From Toxonevra muliebris (taxonomy: Eukaryota > Arthropoda > Insecta > Diptera > Pallopteridae), in contig OY829329.1 of assembly GCA_963691655.1 (NCBI GenBank), positions 15,576,708 to 15,640,707 of the forward strand: DNA of 64,000 nt. The letters are read 5' to 3'. A program made the position numbers and the translations under genes. Below are positions 22,711 through 34,574 of this stretch, piece by piece; the stretch's first letter is position 1; every line of letters begins with the position of its first letter. The notes under the pieces are model-generated. The model did not search any database. It was not told where the DNA came from and saw only the letters and a list, made by a program, of their open reading frames with translations.

Positions 22711-23270
22711 CTATTGGGAGTATGAATGTATAAACTCGTATTTTTTTCGTAATTTGGACATTTATTGTGAAAAAGTGATTATAAATTTATTCTTTAAAGT
22801 ATTGTCCATCGTTAGCCACAACCTTTTCCCATCTTTCTGGTAGCATACGGATTCCGCGTCGAAAGAACTCCTCATCTTTTGAGGCTATCCACGAATTGAC
22901 CCATTTTTTGAGTTCTTCGAAAGAACAGAAGTGCTGTTCAGCCAGGCCATGTGTCATCGATCGGAACAAGTGGTAATCAGAAGGAGCAATGTCTGGAGAA
23001 TACGGCGGGTGAGGTAGCACTTCCCATTTCAGCGTTTCCAAGTAGCAAATTAAAACTTTCCCCAAATGTTGTTTTGTTGGCACGAAATTCGACATTTTCA
23101 GCTATAGTAAAACACTTTTGTAAAATTATGAAAATTATTTGACAGATCAATTCTTAAAGTATTTTTGGCGTTCTTCGAGATAGAATAGCTGTCAATGTCA
23201 AAAAAATGGCGCGTATGATAGATATGAAGTTAGTCACAATTACGAGTTTATACATTCATACTCCCAATAG
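22711..23270 (-). mobile_element. internally deleted mariner with perfect 30-bp TIRs
   Basis: CTATTGGGAGTATGAATGTA (22711) continuing to 22740 is the exact reverse complement of 23241-23270. The whole element is 560 bp against about 1.3 kb for a full mariner. TA precedes the left end. The right flank reads AT, so the usual TA duplication is not clean. The perfect TIRs and the open frame inside suggest a recent copy able to be mobilised in trans. Confidence 0.85.
22787..23095 (-). CDS. mini mariner transposase (internal in-frame deletion)
   Basis: 102 codons. The first ~18 residues (MSNFVPTKQHLGKVLICY) are the usual start of a mariner transposase. The rest, from LETLKWEVLPHPPYSPDIAP onward through SDYHLFRSM to the native C-terminus, is the end of the protein around the third catalytic Asp of the D34D triad. 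About 240 central codons, including most of the DNA-binding domain and the first two catalytic Asp residues, are missing. The junction is in frame. It cannot catalyse transposition. Whether it is expressed, or could interfere with full-length transposase, is unknown. Confidence 0.8.
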   Translation of the reverse strand: MSNFVPTKQHLGKVLICYLETLKWEVLPHPPYSPDIAPSDYHLFRSMTHGLAEQHFCSFEELKKWVNSWIASKDEEFFRRGIRMLPERWEKVVANDGQYFKE

Positions 23271-25345
23271 ATGATACAATGCAGAAACTGTGGAGGCAGA
23301 AATTTTTGACAAATCGAAAAATAAGAAAGTTCGAGGAAAATTATAGTTTTTTCATAGCAGTCCGACTAACATCGGGGAAAAAATATTAATACAAGTACAA
23401 ATGAAGTTCGGCAAAAAAAAAATATTTCAATCAAAAACCATTAAAATCCGATATTAACGATACCTATCCACTATACAAGGTAACCAAATATTTTCATTAA
23501 AAGGTTCGACCGAGTCCGACTTATCCACCCAACTTTTTATCTTGTTCGAAATCACTATTGTAGCACAATTATGCTATACTCATTGAAAGACTCTGATTAA
23601 AGATCATGTCGCACAGTGGATGAGCTTCATACAAAGGAGGATAAAAATAGAAGGAATATTCGCTTAGGTCAATACAACGTCCGGGTCCAAAAATAAAAAC
23701 AATCCGCCCACAGCCACGCCCACCTGCTATACAACATAATTGTAAAAAAATTAATATTGTCCTTTTTATCGCTGAGAATCACTTTAAAAGTTTATATTAA
23801 TATATTGTGAAAGTCCTTCTGCAGGCTTCTTTCTTAGTATTTGCACATTTGGCACTGGAATGTTGTGAGACTAACATCTGACCTCTTTGACACAGCAGAA
23901 TCTGTTCAGGTTTATTAATAAATTTGGTAGATTTAAATAATAGCTAAAAGGAACACAGCAGGAATTCTTGCTGAACACTTTTTTTGCAATTTAAACAAAA
24001 AAAAAAAAAAAAGTTACAAGCTTAAAAGTATTTTATAACTTTTTTTAAAATAAATTAAATTTGTGGGCCCACAACTCTTAATGTCTAAAAGATAGATATT
24101 GTTAGTTTAACAACCGATTGCGATCATGTGAGCAAAACAACTGGTCAGTTTATTGATGCGGTAACCATCACCGCCAATATACTAAAACAGCTCAGAAGTT
24201 TGACCCGAACAACAATGCATGTGAATCCCTTCAGCTTTCAAAACTTGTCTACACGCAACCGATCACCAAACCAAAAGAGCGACATTTTGACACTATTCTG
24301 CTTTTTTACCTTTCTTTAAAGCTTTTGCATAAGCTTTTACAGAGCTTTTGAAATTAAAGGGAAATGAAAAAAATACAGAACTTTGGTTATTGAAGAATGT
24401 TAAACAAGGACAACACTATGTTTATATGAATTTAAATAACACAAGGTTGCAAATGAGAGGATTGAACTAAAAATAAATAAGAGTTGAGTGAAAAAGTAGT
24501 AAATAGATACACAAAAAAAAGAGTACATTTAGAGCACTAAAATAAAAAAGTGAGAGGAAGAAAGAGTACAAAAAGAAAAGTCAAAAAAGAGATCTTAGTC
24601 TTTTCAAAAGAGTACGGCTAGTAATTCTAATTAAGTGTAGTCTGTTTCCACCAATTTTCATTCGCCTCTTACGATGAGGTAGAAATTATGAAAAACAAAA
24701 CAAACTAAGTGAATCTTTGCTGGATTGCTCCATAATTTCCGCAATCTCTCGTCCACATACTCTGTTGCATATAAAGACACACATAACACAATCTTTTTCT
24801 TCATAAAACTTTAAACAATATGTGTTAAGAAAAAGGGTGTCCAAATTATGAATGGTGCTCAAAAGGATATGCCCCCGTTTTGCATACTTTTTTGCACCTA
24901 CTACATATGTATATTGAATATTTACATTTTGATTTTGCATGATGGCATAAACATTTATCGTTTACCTTAAATACCAGATGCATCGAAACGTATACAGGTA
25001 CAAAAAATATGCCATAAAAAAAAAAGAAAAGCCACCATAAAATTTATTACACCATGAAGAAGTTTACATTTTTTTTTGTTAACATTTATGGATTGATAAT
25101 GTCATTTATGTATGTGGGATAACCAATTGTTTCGACACGCGTTTTACTTTAATATAACCCGAAAAATTGGTTTTAGGGATATATACACCGCACCGTGCAG
25201 CGTAACAGTCACGGTTGTATAATATGTAATAAAAAATACCAACAAAAACTACCCAGTGGTATTAAATGCATACTTTTTAATATGCATATGTAAGTGGTTT
25301 TTCACACGGGCGCAAGAATCAACGTTTGTCTGAAAGAGAGAGATA
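23271..25345. other. non-coding, mostly unrecognised
   Basis: 23390-23720 has old-transposon flavour (CCCACAGCCACGCCCACC). 24000-24015 is poly-A. 24470-24600 is purine-rich. I cannot support any gene. Confidence 0.4.
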
Positions 25346-25412
25346 GAAAAAATAGGTAGTTAGAAAAAGACAAGCGAGTTTCTATCTCTTTCTTACTACC
25401 TATTTTTATACC
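25346..25412. repeat. ~30-bp imperfect hairpin
   Basis: GAAAAAATAGGTAGTTAG and the facing CTTACTACCTATTTTTAT form an imperfect stem with a short centre, embedded between GA- and CT-rich runs. The high AT and simple composition argue against a microRNA precursor. Confidence 0.5.
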
Positions 25413-27635
25413 CCATATTTTTATACACTGATCCGGCTGAGATATTTTTTCTTCACATTTTTTCTATGTTTTTTTACATGTCCGGGAAAATAAGTGCTTT
25501 TTATATGCGGAATTTGAAGAGCATTATTTCCACTTTCAAAAGAAGTGAATTGGATGGATGCTATTTTGATCTTAAGAATTCCTTTTTTTGAAATTAATTT
25601 TTATTCAAAATTTTATTTAACTTTTATTTCAATTATGATTTTTACCTTCTGAGGTACAAATATTTTTCTATGAGAAATATTTTCTTCAAAGAAACACAAC
25701 AATTTTCAATTTCAAGGGATGATTTTCAAGACTTTTTCGATGACAAATATTTTCTGGCTGTTTTTTTTTTGTAATTTTCTAATATTACAAAAATATATAT
25801 ATATTTTTAATAAAGATTGGACTTTGGGAGATTTTGACCTTCGGGGATAGGGAATATTTTCTTGGAACACGGTTTATTGTTTTCTATAACAAACCAAAGG
25901 AGTATTTTTCTTGAAGATCTTATGATAGGTTTCACGATCGCTTACACAATATGCTGTACTGAGTATGCCCATATATCGGAGAACGACTTCATTTAACTTA
26001 AATGGTGGGTGATGGCGGGCGGATAGGTTTTGGAGTGTTGCTTTCTGACCAATTTTTTTCTTCTATTTCCTCACAAAGAGTTTTCTTATAGGCATTTGTC
26101 CCCGATTTCAGGGGACTTTTGTCCCCACTTTTTTTTGTCCCCGATTTATGATATTTTCACCTTACTTTGCAATGCGAAAATTCTAGAAAAAAAGTTTCAG
26201 AATCGCACAACTGGACACTTCAAGTTTCTCTTTTTCATTATACCATAAATATTCCTGAAGAGCTTAACTGAATCAGCTTCAATTTCCAAAAAAATTTCAT
26301 TCAAAACTCGATGATTTTTATAAAACTGTTGATCAACTCTCTGATTTTGAAATTCCAAATTCAATCACGATAAATTTTTCGGTGAGTCTACATGCTTTCG
26401 AACATATTTATCCAAAAAACAAAATGAAGAATATGAATTAAATTAATTTTCCGTATGAAAAAATACTACAGCAACAAAACAAGTTTAAAGAAAAAAAACT
26501 TCCAAAAAAAATAAGGGTCACCTTAGTGTACGAGTTATTTAAGAAAAAAATTATATTGGTCCCGCATATACTAAAACTATGGGATTTGGACATCCATAGC
26601 GAGAATCTCAGACCTGCTAGAGAAAATCTGAGTATAAGATCGGAATCAGCGACTACGAATTACCCTTGAAATGTAATTTATTTGTACATTAAATACTGAG
26701 AACTTTACTTTGCTAGTTTATATATTCAAGTAGAACAGAACGTGCTTCCAAACTGCTTTCTAAAGAAGCTCATTTAGATGCACCTCAAAAATTAAATATG
26801 CTTAATATGCCAGTGGGATAATAAAAATCAAGAAGCTGCGAAATTCTTTGGAATCTCTCACTCTTCTTTCACTTGCCATTCGCGAGCAATTATATGCGCG
26901 TATGCAGATCGTTTTAGTATATGCAGTTAAAGTGTAAGAGCGGCGCATGCGCATCTCATAAATATTTTTGCAAACAGAGACAGACCGTGACTGTACAATA
27001 TTTGGTATGATTTTTTTTTTTGCGTTTGTTTGGTTTTATTGTGTGCATATAAATTTGATCAATCTACCATAAAGGACATTTAGAAGACCTTTATATTGCC
27101 TAACGGTTTACATATTCTACACTCAGCTACTCAGATGAAAGTTCAAGTATTGTTTTTTTCTGTAAAAGGTATTCAAGCAATTTGTTTAGTGATAACCAAC
27201 TAAGGTAACAGATGAAGAGTATGGCATTCTCCATTTGCAATGCGTGGGAAATTGTTGCAAAGATTTCGGTATAAATCAAATAATTTTTATGATTTTTTTT
27301 TATGTTTTTTTTTTGTGTTGTTTTGGAAAGTAAAAATCATAATTATTAAATTATTCTAAGAAGAAATTTTGTAGAAATATTTGCATTGAATTCCACACAC
27401 ATTAAATGCATATTCTTAATTTCTTATTTTTTTTAAAGCTACTGGCTACAAATCAAAAAAATCCACCATTACCACATGCCATATTCAATGCATAAGTATT
27501 GCAACAAGTGTGCCGGAGCTAGTGTGCCCAGCTAGGATTGAGAAGATAATTGAACGATTGCAATCAACGCGAAACTTTTTAATCTGATTACACTATACAA
27601 CACGAAAAAAACTTTGAGTTCTAATAAGGTTTTTC
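25413..27635. other. non-coding AT-rich DNA
   Basis: I see no gene. 26080-26145 repeats TTTTGTCCCCGATTT-like words. 26880-26960 holds a GCGCATGCGC palindrome that also occurs near 61950. The rest is plain AT-rich sequence. Confidence 0.4.
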
Positions 27636-27639
27636 AGAA

Positions 27640-28060
27640 GTTGTTTTCGATGCTGATCACAAACATTTTTTTCGGGTCAGCTCGAATTTTTGTGATATCG
27701 ATGATTGTATGATTTTTTAAAAAAGGTAAGGTAATTTTTTTCAACTTTTTGTTTTTTCTACACGTTATATGACTTTTTACAACGTTTTCAAAAAAAAAAA
27801 AAATTAAAAAAAAAAATATTTTTTTTTTACCTAAATTTTTCAAAAAATTCAATAGGAGGAACATGGAAAAAAAATCTGATTTTTTTTATTTTTTGTGTTT
27901 TCAACACGTTTCATGAGTTTTTACGTTTTCAAAAAAAAAAAAAATTTCCAAAAAAAAATTTTTTTTTCGACCTAAATTTTTCAAAAAATTCATAAGAAGG
28001 TGTTACATGGGAAAAACACTTTGTTTTCGATTTTTTAAGCTTTCTACTCGTTTTATGAGG
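27640..28060 (-). repeat. homopolymer-rich ~130-bp tandem array, locus 1
   Basis: On the minus strand each unit reads GAAAACGT..AAAAACTCAT.AAACG, then a short AGAAAACACAAAAA word, then poly-A/T, then AATTTTTTGAAAAATTTAGG. Two to three units are seen. The same unit forms the larger arrays at 41070-41790 and 48880-49340 on the plus strand. Phe/Lys-rich open frames here are by-products of the repeat. Confidence 0.75.
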
Positions 28061-28084
28061 TTAGATAGAAGATTCTTCTCCACG

Positions 28085-28206
28085 AATCGCCAGAACGACG
28101 AAGAGTGTTTGCCGAAGGATGGAACTTCCGCGATCAGACATCGACATCTTCCGGGATCGAACATACTACCTGGGTAGCAGCAAGTGGGTACAACATTTTA
28201 ACATAT
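28085..28206 (+). other. possible exon or exon relic
   Basis: A short patch of higher GC ends at a strong donor GTAAGT (28207-28212). One frame, from the ATG at 28119, reads SDIDIFRDRTYYLGSSKWVQ. The DIFRD..YLG spacing recalls the start of mitochondrial fission process protein 1 (MTFP1/MTP18 family), and the following bases GTGGGTACAACATTT resemble its GTGGGxGAAGCATTT codons with losses. No matching next exon was found. If real, it is a degraded or chance exon. Treat it as a lead only. Confidence 0.2.
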
Positions 28207-28212
28207 GTAAGT

Positions 28213-29075
28213 TTATGAGAGTTTTATGTATGATTTTAATATTTTTAGTAAATGTATGTTTGTGTGTGTGTGGTGGCATTGTTGCATGCATGCCATTGCC
28301 TCCTCTTGCCACAGGCTAACAAACAAATAACTTTGGCTAATAGTTAACTACAACAAAATGACGTTGAGCTGTTCAGCTGTGTGTGTTTACTGCTACTGGT
28401 AGCAATTTTGTGTATTTTTTTTTTGGGGCAACATCAAAAACACTTTTCATCAATTTTATGCGATTCTATGGGTGCTACATTGGCTAGAGAAAGTTAGTTC
28501 AGGCTATATATAAATCGCAGTCAGACTTTGCATCGTTCTCAATATTCACCGCCCCGGTTGCAAAAACTAAAGAGATAGAAATCCTTGTTCCTTTTGCTAA
28601 GCTTTTGTTCAGCTCTGACAAAAGCAAAGACTCGGTCTTTACAAACTTTCTTCCTAAACGACTTTAATGCGGTCTTAAAAATTGAGTTAGTGGATTTAAC
28701 TTAAGTTGATTTAACTTAAACCACATCAATTAAGTTAGGTTAAAATATTTGAAGTTAAGTCCACCTATGTCTCTACTTCAGCCCATTAGAAGGATTGAGA
28801 GCTTTTTAAGAACCTCAAAAAATATCGAATCTGAATATCACCCAAGGCTCCTAGGCAATGAAACGTGAATAAGAGCTGAGATTTCGAATAAAAGAACAGA
28901 ATCTCATGATTTGGATATAGGCTAGTCAGTGAAAAGCCCAAATACCAATACACTCAGTCTCAAGAACCATAGAACTATACCCGAGATAGAGCCAGTAGAA
29001 GAAAATAGAATGATAACTAAAAAAGACAGGTGATGGGATAAATGGGAAGAAGAAAAGTGTAAGGTCTCTCAACCT
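28213..29075. other. non-coding, no recognised content
   Basis: AT-rich with a short TTAAGTT-type palindromic patch at 28690-28750. No gene supported. Confidence 0.4.
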
Positions 29076-29079
29076 CAAA

Positions 29080-30175
29080 CTTCTTTGTTCCATTGATGAA
29101 CCTGAGAAGCTCAGGAAGAGGAAGAATATGAATATTATTTATACTCATCGACATCACTACCTAATAGTCTTAATCTGGTTCTCGCGAATGCTGGGCAGCT
29201 ACAGAGATAATGCTCAGTAGTATCGACGTCCTCAAGGCAAGATCGGTAGATCGAATCGGCAATGACGCTCATGTCGGTCATGTGCTATTCCCGGTGATGG
29301 CACCTACCAGTAATCTCAGGTCCTTTCTTCTAAATTTCAGAAGAAATTTCACTGATTTTCTGTCAAGTTGCCTCACGAAGCATTTTGCAATTATGCAGGA
29401 GCCAAACTTGGATCATCTTCTTCAATGAATACCCACGAAATCGCTTATTCAACGCATGATCTCTCCAGAGTTTATGCAGAGAAAATGTTCCGGACCCTAT
29501 GGTGAAATTAAAGGGCCTTTATTGGCCAGATTGTCGGGCAATTCATTCTTTGCAATACCTCAGTGTCCTGGACAAAACTTTTTATGTTTTGCAACATAAT
29601 TTATGTTTGCCTTACACTCACTGATCAATTATGAAGAGCTGACAGGGTTATCAAGGGCCTTCAGTGCAGCCTGGACGTCTATGCACAGCCTACGCCATCT
29701 TTTCTCAATTATTCAGCACGCCACATCCAGGATAGCGAGAACTTACGTTAGGAAGACTTTCGCCTTGTGTCCAGTTGTAAAAGAGTACTTGGTTTCTTCG
29801 ACAAAGTACCAACCGAATCCAGCGCCGTTTGAAGTTTTGGATCCTTTAGTATAGAAGACATGACGTCGCCCCCGGAATACGACCTCTGGACTTAACCATT
29901 GATCTCGTTCCGGGAACTTGTCATCATGTATTCTTCCGAAGCGGATACAAGGTACATGATTGTCCACGTCCGCGTTCATTGAGAACAGTGGGCACTGTAC
30001 TGACAACTGGTGGTATGTCTGGCTGTGTCCCATATCCACTTCATCAAGCTCGGCTTGTTTTACTTGAGACTGTAAGCCGCTTTCATCGTCTCCTTAAGGA
30101 ATCAAATCAAGTACAAGCATCACAAAATTTTTCGCACATTGCACCAGTAATACCCAGGTGCACACTTCTTTGATT
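29080..30175 (-). pseudogene. LINE ORF2 C-terminal (RNase H) relic
   Basis: The minus strand reads HVPCIRFGR, then FPERDQWLSPEVVF, then an RNase H start YTKGSKTSNGAGFGWYF, and further on VLAILDVACRIIEKRWRRL and CPGHWGIAKNELPDNLA. This is a Jockey/I-group LINE RNase H. The first catalytic residue of the TDGS motif is replaced (TKGS) and stops interrupt the frame, so it is inactive. A related RNase H relic is at 53840-54660. Confidence 0.7.
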
Positions 30176-32585
30176 GCCCCTGCAGGAAGAAGGCTAGCAT
30201 ATTCCGCGGTAAGGTATGCCTGTTGTAAGAGGCAACTAAATTGCTCCACAGAGGTGGAAGGCCTCACCAAAATGTCACAAAGCCTTATTCAATCCTGATG
30301 AATGGTGCCGCATTAGTTCGCAAGGCGCAGCCCAGAAGCAAAAATAAAAGCTAAGGAGACCAGACGTCTCCCGCGTTTATAAGAAACTGCAATGAGACAA
30401 CGCCCGTCTCACCAGAATGATTGAAGCAGAAGGAAAAAGTCCCACCTATAAAAACTTTCTCCCTCGCTCTCTTGTTCCAGCAGCCTCTTTACCCCGGGCA
30501 GACCAATAATGGCTCTCACGGTTAGCAGTTTTTAAGCGCAGAACGTAGAAACCAGAAACCCTATCCCACAGCGAACGGTAACGAAATAGAGAGACAAAAA
30601 ACAGACGATTGAGCAGTAATGCTCCAGAAGGCCTCCTGACGAAATATTTAACGGTAGTTTCGGGAGGAGCTTTCCGTCGGACGAGAGGAGATGTTTAACG
30701 GCTGACTTCCGCTTTCAATGCTTTTACTCCTCGTTAAAAAAATACTTCTCTGAAGTTTGGTTTACGCGTGATAGCTGTAGACTTAACCAAAGTTCGTCTA
30801 TTGGAAAAGCTATTTTTTTTGGTGGTAAGATCTAACAAAAGACGTAGGAATTTGAAAGCAGATTACCTTCAAGAGGCATGAAAAATGAATGGACTTCGGG
30901 AATAATTTTAAAATATATACTTTTATGCATTTTATTCTTCTATCAATGGAAAATAAATTTTAGTTTTTTTATAGAAAAAAAATTCAAAATGGCGGCTCCA
31001 GCTCCCATCAAATAAAACCGTGCACGGCGTGTTTTGGTCTGCGCGGACCACTCTACAGCCTTATCTGTTAAACTGAAACTGGGGGCCTTATCATTTTTTG
31101 CTTTCAGGACACAACAGGCAGAACAAAATGGCAGACGTTTAGAAAAAAACGATTTTCTTGCTGTTTTTTTTTACTTCAACTGACGAAAAAAAAATTTCTA
31201 AATCAATTTTTGAAAAAAACCTGAAAACTGAATGCGCAAAAATACATGTGGATCAGTTCATCAGTTAAAGCTTTAGTGCGTCCAGAGCAAATGCTGTTGG
31301 TAGAATCTAGCCAGGGGATGGTTCCGCTCAACAGACTGTAAATTATAAAATACTTTAGTTATGAAAATATCGTTTTATCTACGTGCTCTAAACACTTTAA
31401 GGACGCAAATTATGTAAAAAAAGAAAAATCTAAATTTTCATCGTCATGAACGGTAAATCTTCATCAATGTTTAGACTCCCAAGCATCAGGAGAATTTAAG
31501 TAAATTTATATAAGGAAGGGCATAGAAGAGTATATCTCAGAACCTTTCTGATAGACTTCACAGAAACCTGAAAGGTTGATTTAAGGAGTCAACTTTCATA
31601 ACTAAGGGTATTTAGGCTACACTAATAGCAGCTAAAGCGGAGTTTTCACCTCTTAAGAAATGGAAAAATTCCATACAAAATGTACTTAAAAAAACTTTTC
31701 CTGTGAAATTCCTTTAAAATCAATTTCCAGTTTTACTTAATATTGTAATAGATTTTTGTGCTTTTTTGTAAATGCTAAAAATGCAACCATGTATGTATAT
31801 TTATTCTGAAAAAAACAAAACAGAAATATTTCCTTTCACAAAAATGAAAGATACAAAAGCCCGCAGTTTAAAAACGCAAATTTTAATGGCTAATTTTGTT
31901 TTTTCCAAAAAAAAAAAAAAAATATTTTACAGATTTTCGTTCTTTTGTTTCAGTTTTCAACACAAGATGGCTACGTAGCAGGGTTGTATTATTTCGTGTT
32001 TTTTTCTTGAGCATTTCCTTAAGAGGTGGATAATCGCGTTAACCTACATATAGCGTACAAAATAAATTCGTTTATTGCTGACATAAAATTTTTGACTCTG
32101 AATACAATTCTAAATTTCATTTTTTTGTTTTTTGTTTACTTTGCTTTGTTTGTGTTATTAGGGAACAAGAAAAACGAAATAAACAAGTGCCTACATTTTT
32201 GTATTATTTTTCCTTATTGTAGACACGATTTTTCCAGTAAATGTACCAAATGGGTGCAAATGTCACCCGCAGGACATCATTTATATTGTGAGTTTTCATA
32301 TGTAAAGAATAGTGTGTGGAACAGTATATGTGTGTGTAGTAGTAAAGCTTTAGCATCATTATAAGACTGTGATGAGCAAAACACGACCATAATGATGGTC
32401 ATAATTCATATTTATTGTTTTTCTCTTTACATTCGCATATGAGCAATTGTTTTTTTTTTTATTTAAAAAAAAAAAAAAAAAATGTGTGTTCCACTTTTCT
32501 TCTTTTTTTTAGGTAATAAGTACATGCATTCTAGTATTTGAAATGAATTTCACATCTGTAAAGCTGTGTAAGAAAATGCGCAATT
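30176..32585. other. LINE-associated and AT-rich non-coding DNA
   Basis: 30176-30740 has higher GC and a TGTTGTAAGAGGCAACTAA word typical of fly LINE ends, so it is probably more LINE debris. 30740-32585 is AT-rich, with poly-A/T runs at 31909-31924 and 32450-32482. No gene supported. Confidence 0.4.
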
Positions 32586-32590
32586 GAAAA

Positions 32591-33245
32591 TTACCAATCT
32601 GTTCGTTATGAACCCTTCTTCGCCCTTCTCTGCGAACACTATAAATATCCTCATACCCATCCGTTCGCATCTAGAGAAACGGTCCAATTAATATGCGATT
32701 ATCTATTGAATGAAGTACCTAAATCAAAGACTTTGTGAATAGAATTAAAGCTTTATTTATTCATAGTAATTGAATGAAAATATTAATTCCATTGTCATTT
32801 ACTCAAATTATTTGCATTTGTGTATAGCTATTAAATCACTGTTGTATGATTTGAAAAAAAAAGCACAATTCAACTAATGTCCTCATCGGGGCGTTACAAA
32901 CCGGAATCGACATTCCTCACCGTAAGCTGTACATATGAAGAAACAGATGACCATGATGGCTTCAATCTAAAAATAATATATATATCCAAGATTTGATATT
33001 TTGGTATTTAGAATGTTAGCAACTTTTACTTACAGTAACTTTTACAGCAGTACTCATTTTAAATCGACTATTAAACTGAATTCTTAATGATTTCAAAATG
33101 AAAGTAGCTTGTACTTTTTTACTTACTTTTATACTTAAATATTACTAAAAGTTTTTCGCTGTAACTAATCAATTTTATTACAATTGTTAATATATAATCA
33201 ATAGTTTCAGCTTGATTCTTAAAATAATTTCTCATGCTATTAAGG
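32591..33245 (-). repeat. secreted-peptide repeat unit, copy C (complete)
   Basis: Reverse complement of the unit at 7550-8215. It shares the 5' flank (AATTGATTAGTTACAGCG), TATAAAAG, both exons, the intron, the AATAAATAAAGCTTTAATTC poly(A) region and the far 3' flank (CTAATTAATATGCGAT text near 32685). A ~12-bp insertion lies between TATA and the leader. It is the most complete sister of copy A. Confidence 0.8.
32883..33057 (-). CDS. small secreted peptide C (two exons)
   Basis: Exon 1 is 33034-33057 (8 codons), the intron 32967-33033 (67 nt, GTAAGT..TTTTTAG, with a CTAAC branch-like word), and exon 2 32883-32966 (27 codons plus TGA). The product is 35 residues. The signal peptide differs from peptide A at three positions. 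The mature part is only about 11-13 residues, YGEECRFRFVTPR, basic with a single Cys. The DNA after the signal still aligns loosely with copy A (TATGG/TACGG and CCG..ACCCGCCC/ACGCCCC), so the mature region is a diverged homologue, not a replacement. TATAAAAG is upstream and AATAAA downstream. Function unknown. Confidence 0.6.
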
Positions 33246-33374
33246 AGTTAAATCGAAAAAATTTTAACATATATAAAATTCAATAATTTTTAAACGGTTG
33301 ATCTTAGAGTTTTGATTTTTTTTTTTTATTTAATTGATAATATTTTACAAATTACAGAAAAATATAACTTTCAT

Positions 33375-34385
33375 AGTTCTAACCACTATTTATGAACTCG
33401 TGGACCTTTTTTGGTAAGCCTTTCATTAGAGATTTGATAGTTGCTTCAGACACCTTTTTGGAACAGTTTGCCCATCTCCTTTTAAAGTCGTCGATATTTA
33501 GGGACACCTTTTTGTGCTCTTTAAGTTTCTTTTCACAAGAGCCCAATATCTCTTCACTGGTCTTAGCTCCGGACAATTTGGAGTATCGGCCTCTCTTGGT
33601 ACAAAAACCATGTTATTACTTTGGTACCACTCCAGAGCTTTCTTTCTTTCTTTCATGATGCCAAATCGGGCCAAAATATGTGGACACATTGTGCTCTCTT
33701 ATGAAAGGAAGAAGTCTTTTTTTCATATATTCTTTGATGTATATTTCGGTATTTATAGAGCCCACTGTAACAAATGACTTGCTTCTTTTGCCGCAACTGC
33801 TGATAGCTTGCTATACCAGGAATTTTTTAAGAAATTTTGTCTGCTTTTGTATTCTAAATTGTTCTTCGACATTTCCTCGAGCATCAACAACATAAAAAAT
33901 TTTGACCCGGAAGCTGCGTAAAACCTGTCAGTACATACGTTTCGTCGTCCATTATACAACATGAATATTTTTGTATGGAATTCGATTTTAATTTCCGAGC
34001 CCTACTTTTGGCGTCTAAATTTTTTTCAGTATTCCTGTCTGGAACTTTTTGGACTTTGTATGTTTTCAAACCTGCATTGGCTTTAGTTTTTCGCACCAAA
34101 TAGTCAAAGCACTGGGCTAATCGGGCAGCTTTTCTACCTGATGTGTTTGGAGATCTTTTCTTTTGCTTTCTATTTTCTTGGCTTTTCCAGTATCATGTGG
34201 TCCTTGTTTTCTTCCCGAACCAGGTTTCCTATCGATGATCAAATTCTCCTGAAACTGTTTAATAACATTGGAAACAGTTTGACGCTCAGACCTTCAGTTC
34301 TTCGGCCAATTTTTTGTAGGACCAATTTGGATTTTTTTGAAAATTTTTAATAATTTTAAGACGTACTTTTTTTTCTTCACTCATT
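33375..34385 (-). pseudogene. D37E-like mariner transposase relic
   Basis: Nearly full length but frame-shifted. It starts MSEEKK at about 34385, followed by a helix-turn-helix region. Then CCIMDDETYVLTGFTQLPGQ (first catalytic Asp region, about 33950), WYQSNNMVFVPREAD, CPELRPVKRYWALVKRNLK (third catalytic region, about 33560) and a tail SEATIKSLMKGLPKKVHEF. This order and the PELRP..YWA motif are typical of the D37E group of Tc1/mariner. The same tail occurs at 19870-20210. At least three frame changes make it dead. Confidence 0.75.
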
Positions 34386-34574
34386 TTGATCAAACTCACA
34401 ATAAATCAACATGTTTGTCATTAAAAATAACAACTGACATATTTTTCAAAGATAACTAGATCAAAGAAATTTTTAAATTTTACACCCAAAAAAAATTATT
34501 AGGTGTGTTAAGATTTTTTCAATTTCACTCCTTAAAATATTTTTAATATTTATCACATTCCACCACTCTTGCAC

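Noticed and set aside
25346..25412. microRNA precursor
   Set aside because: The stem is made of simple GA/CT and AT runs with many mismatches and there is no duplex-like asymmetry.
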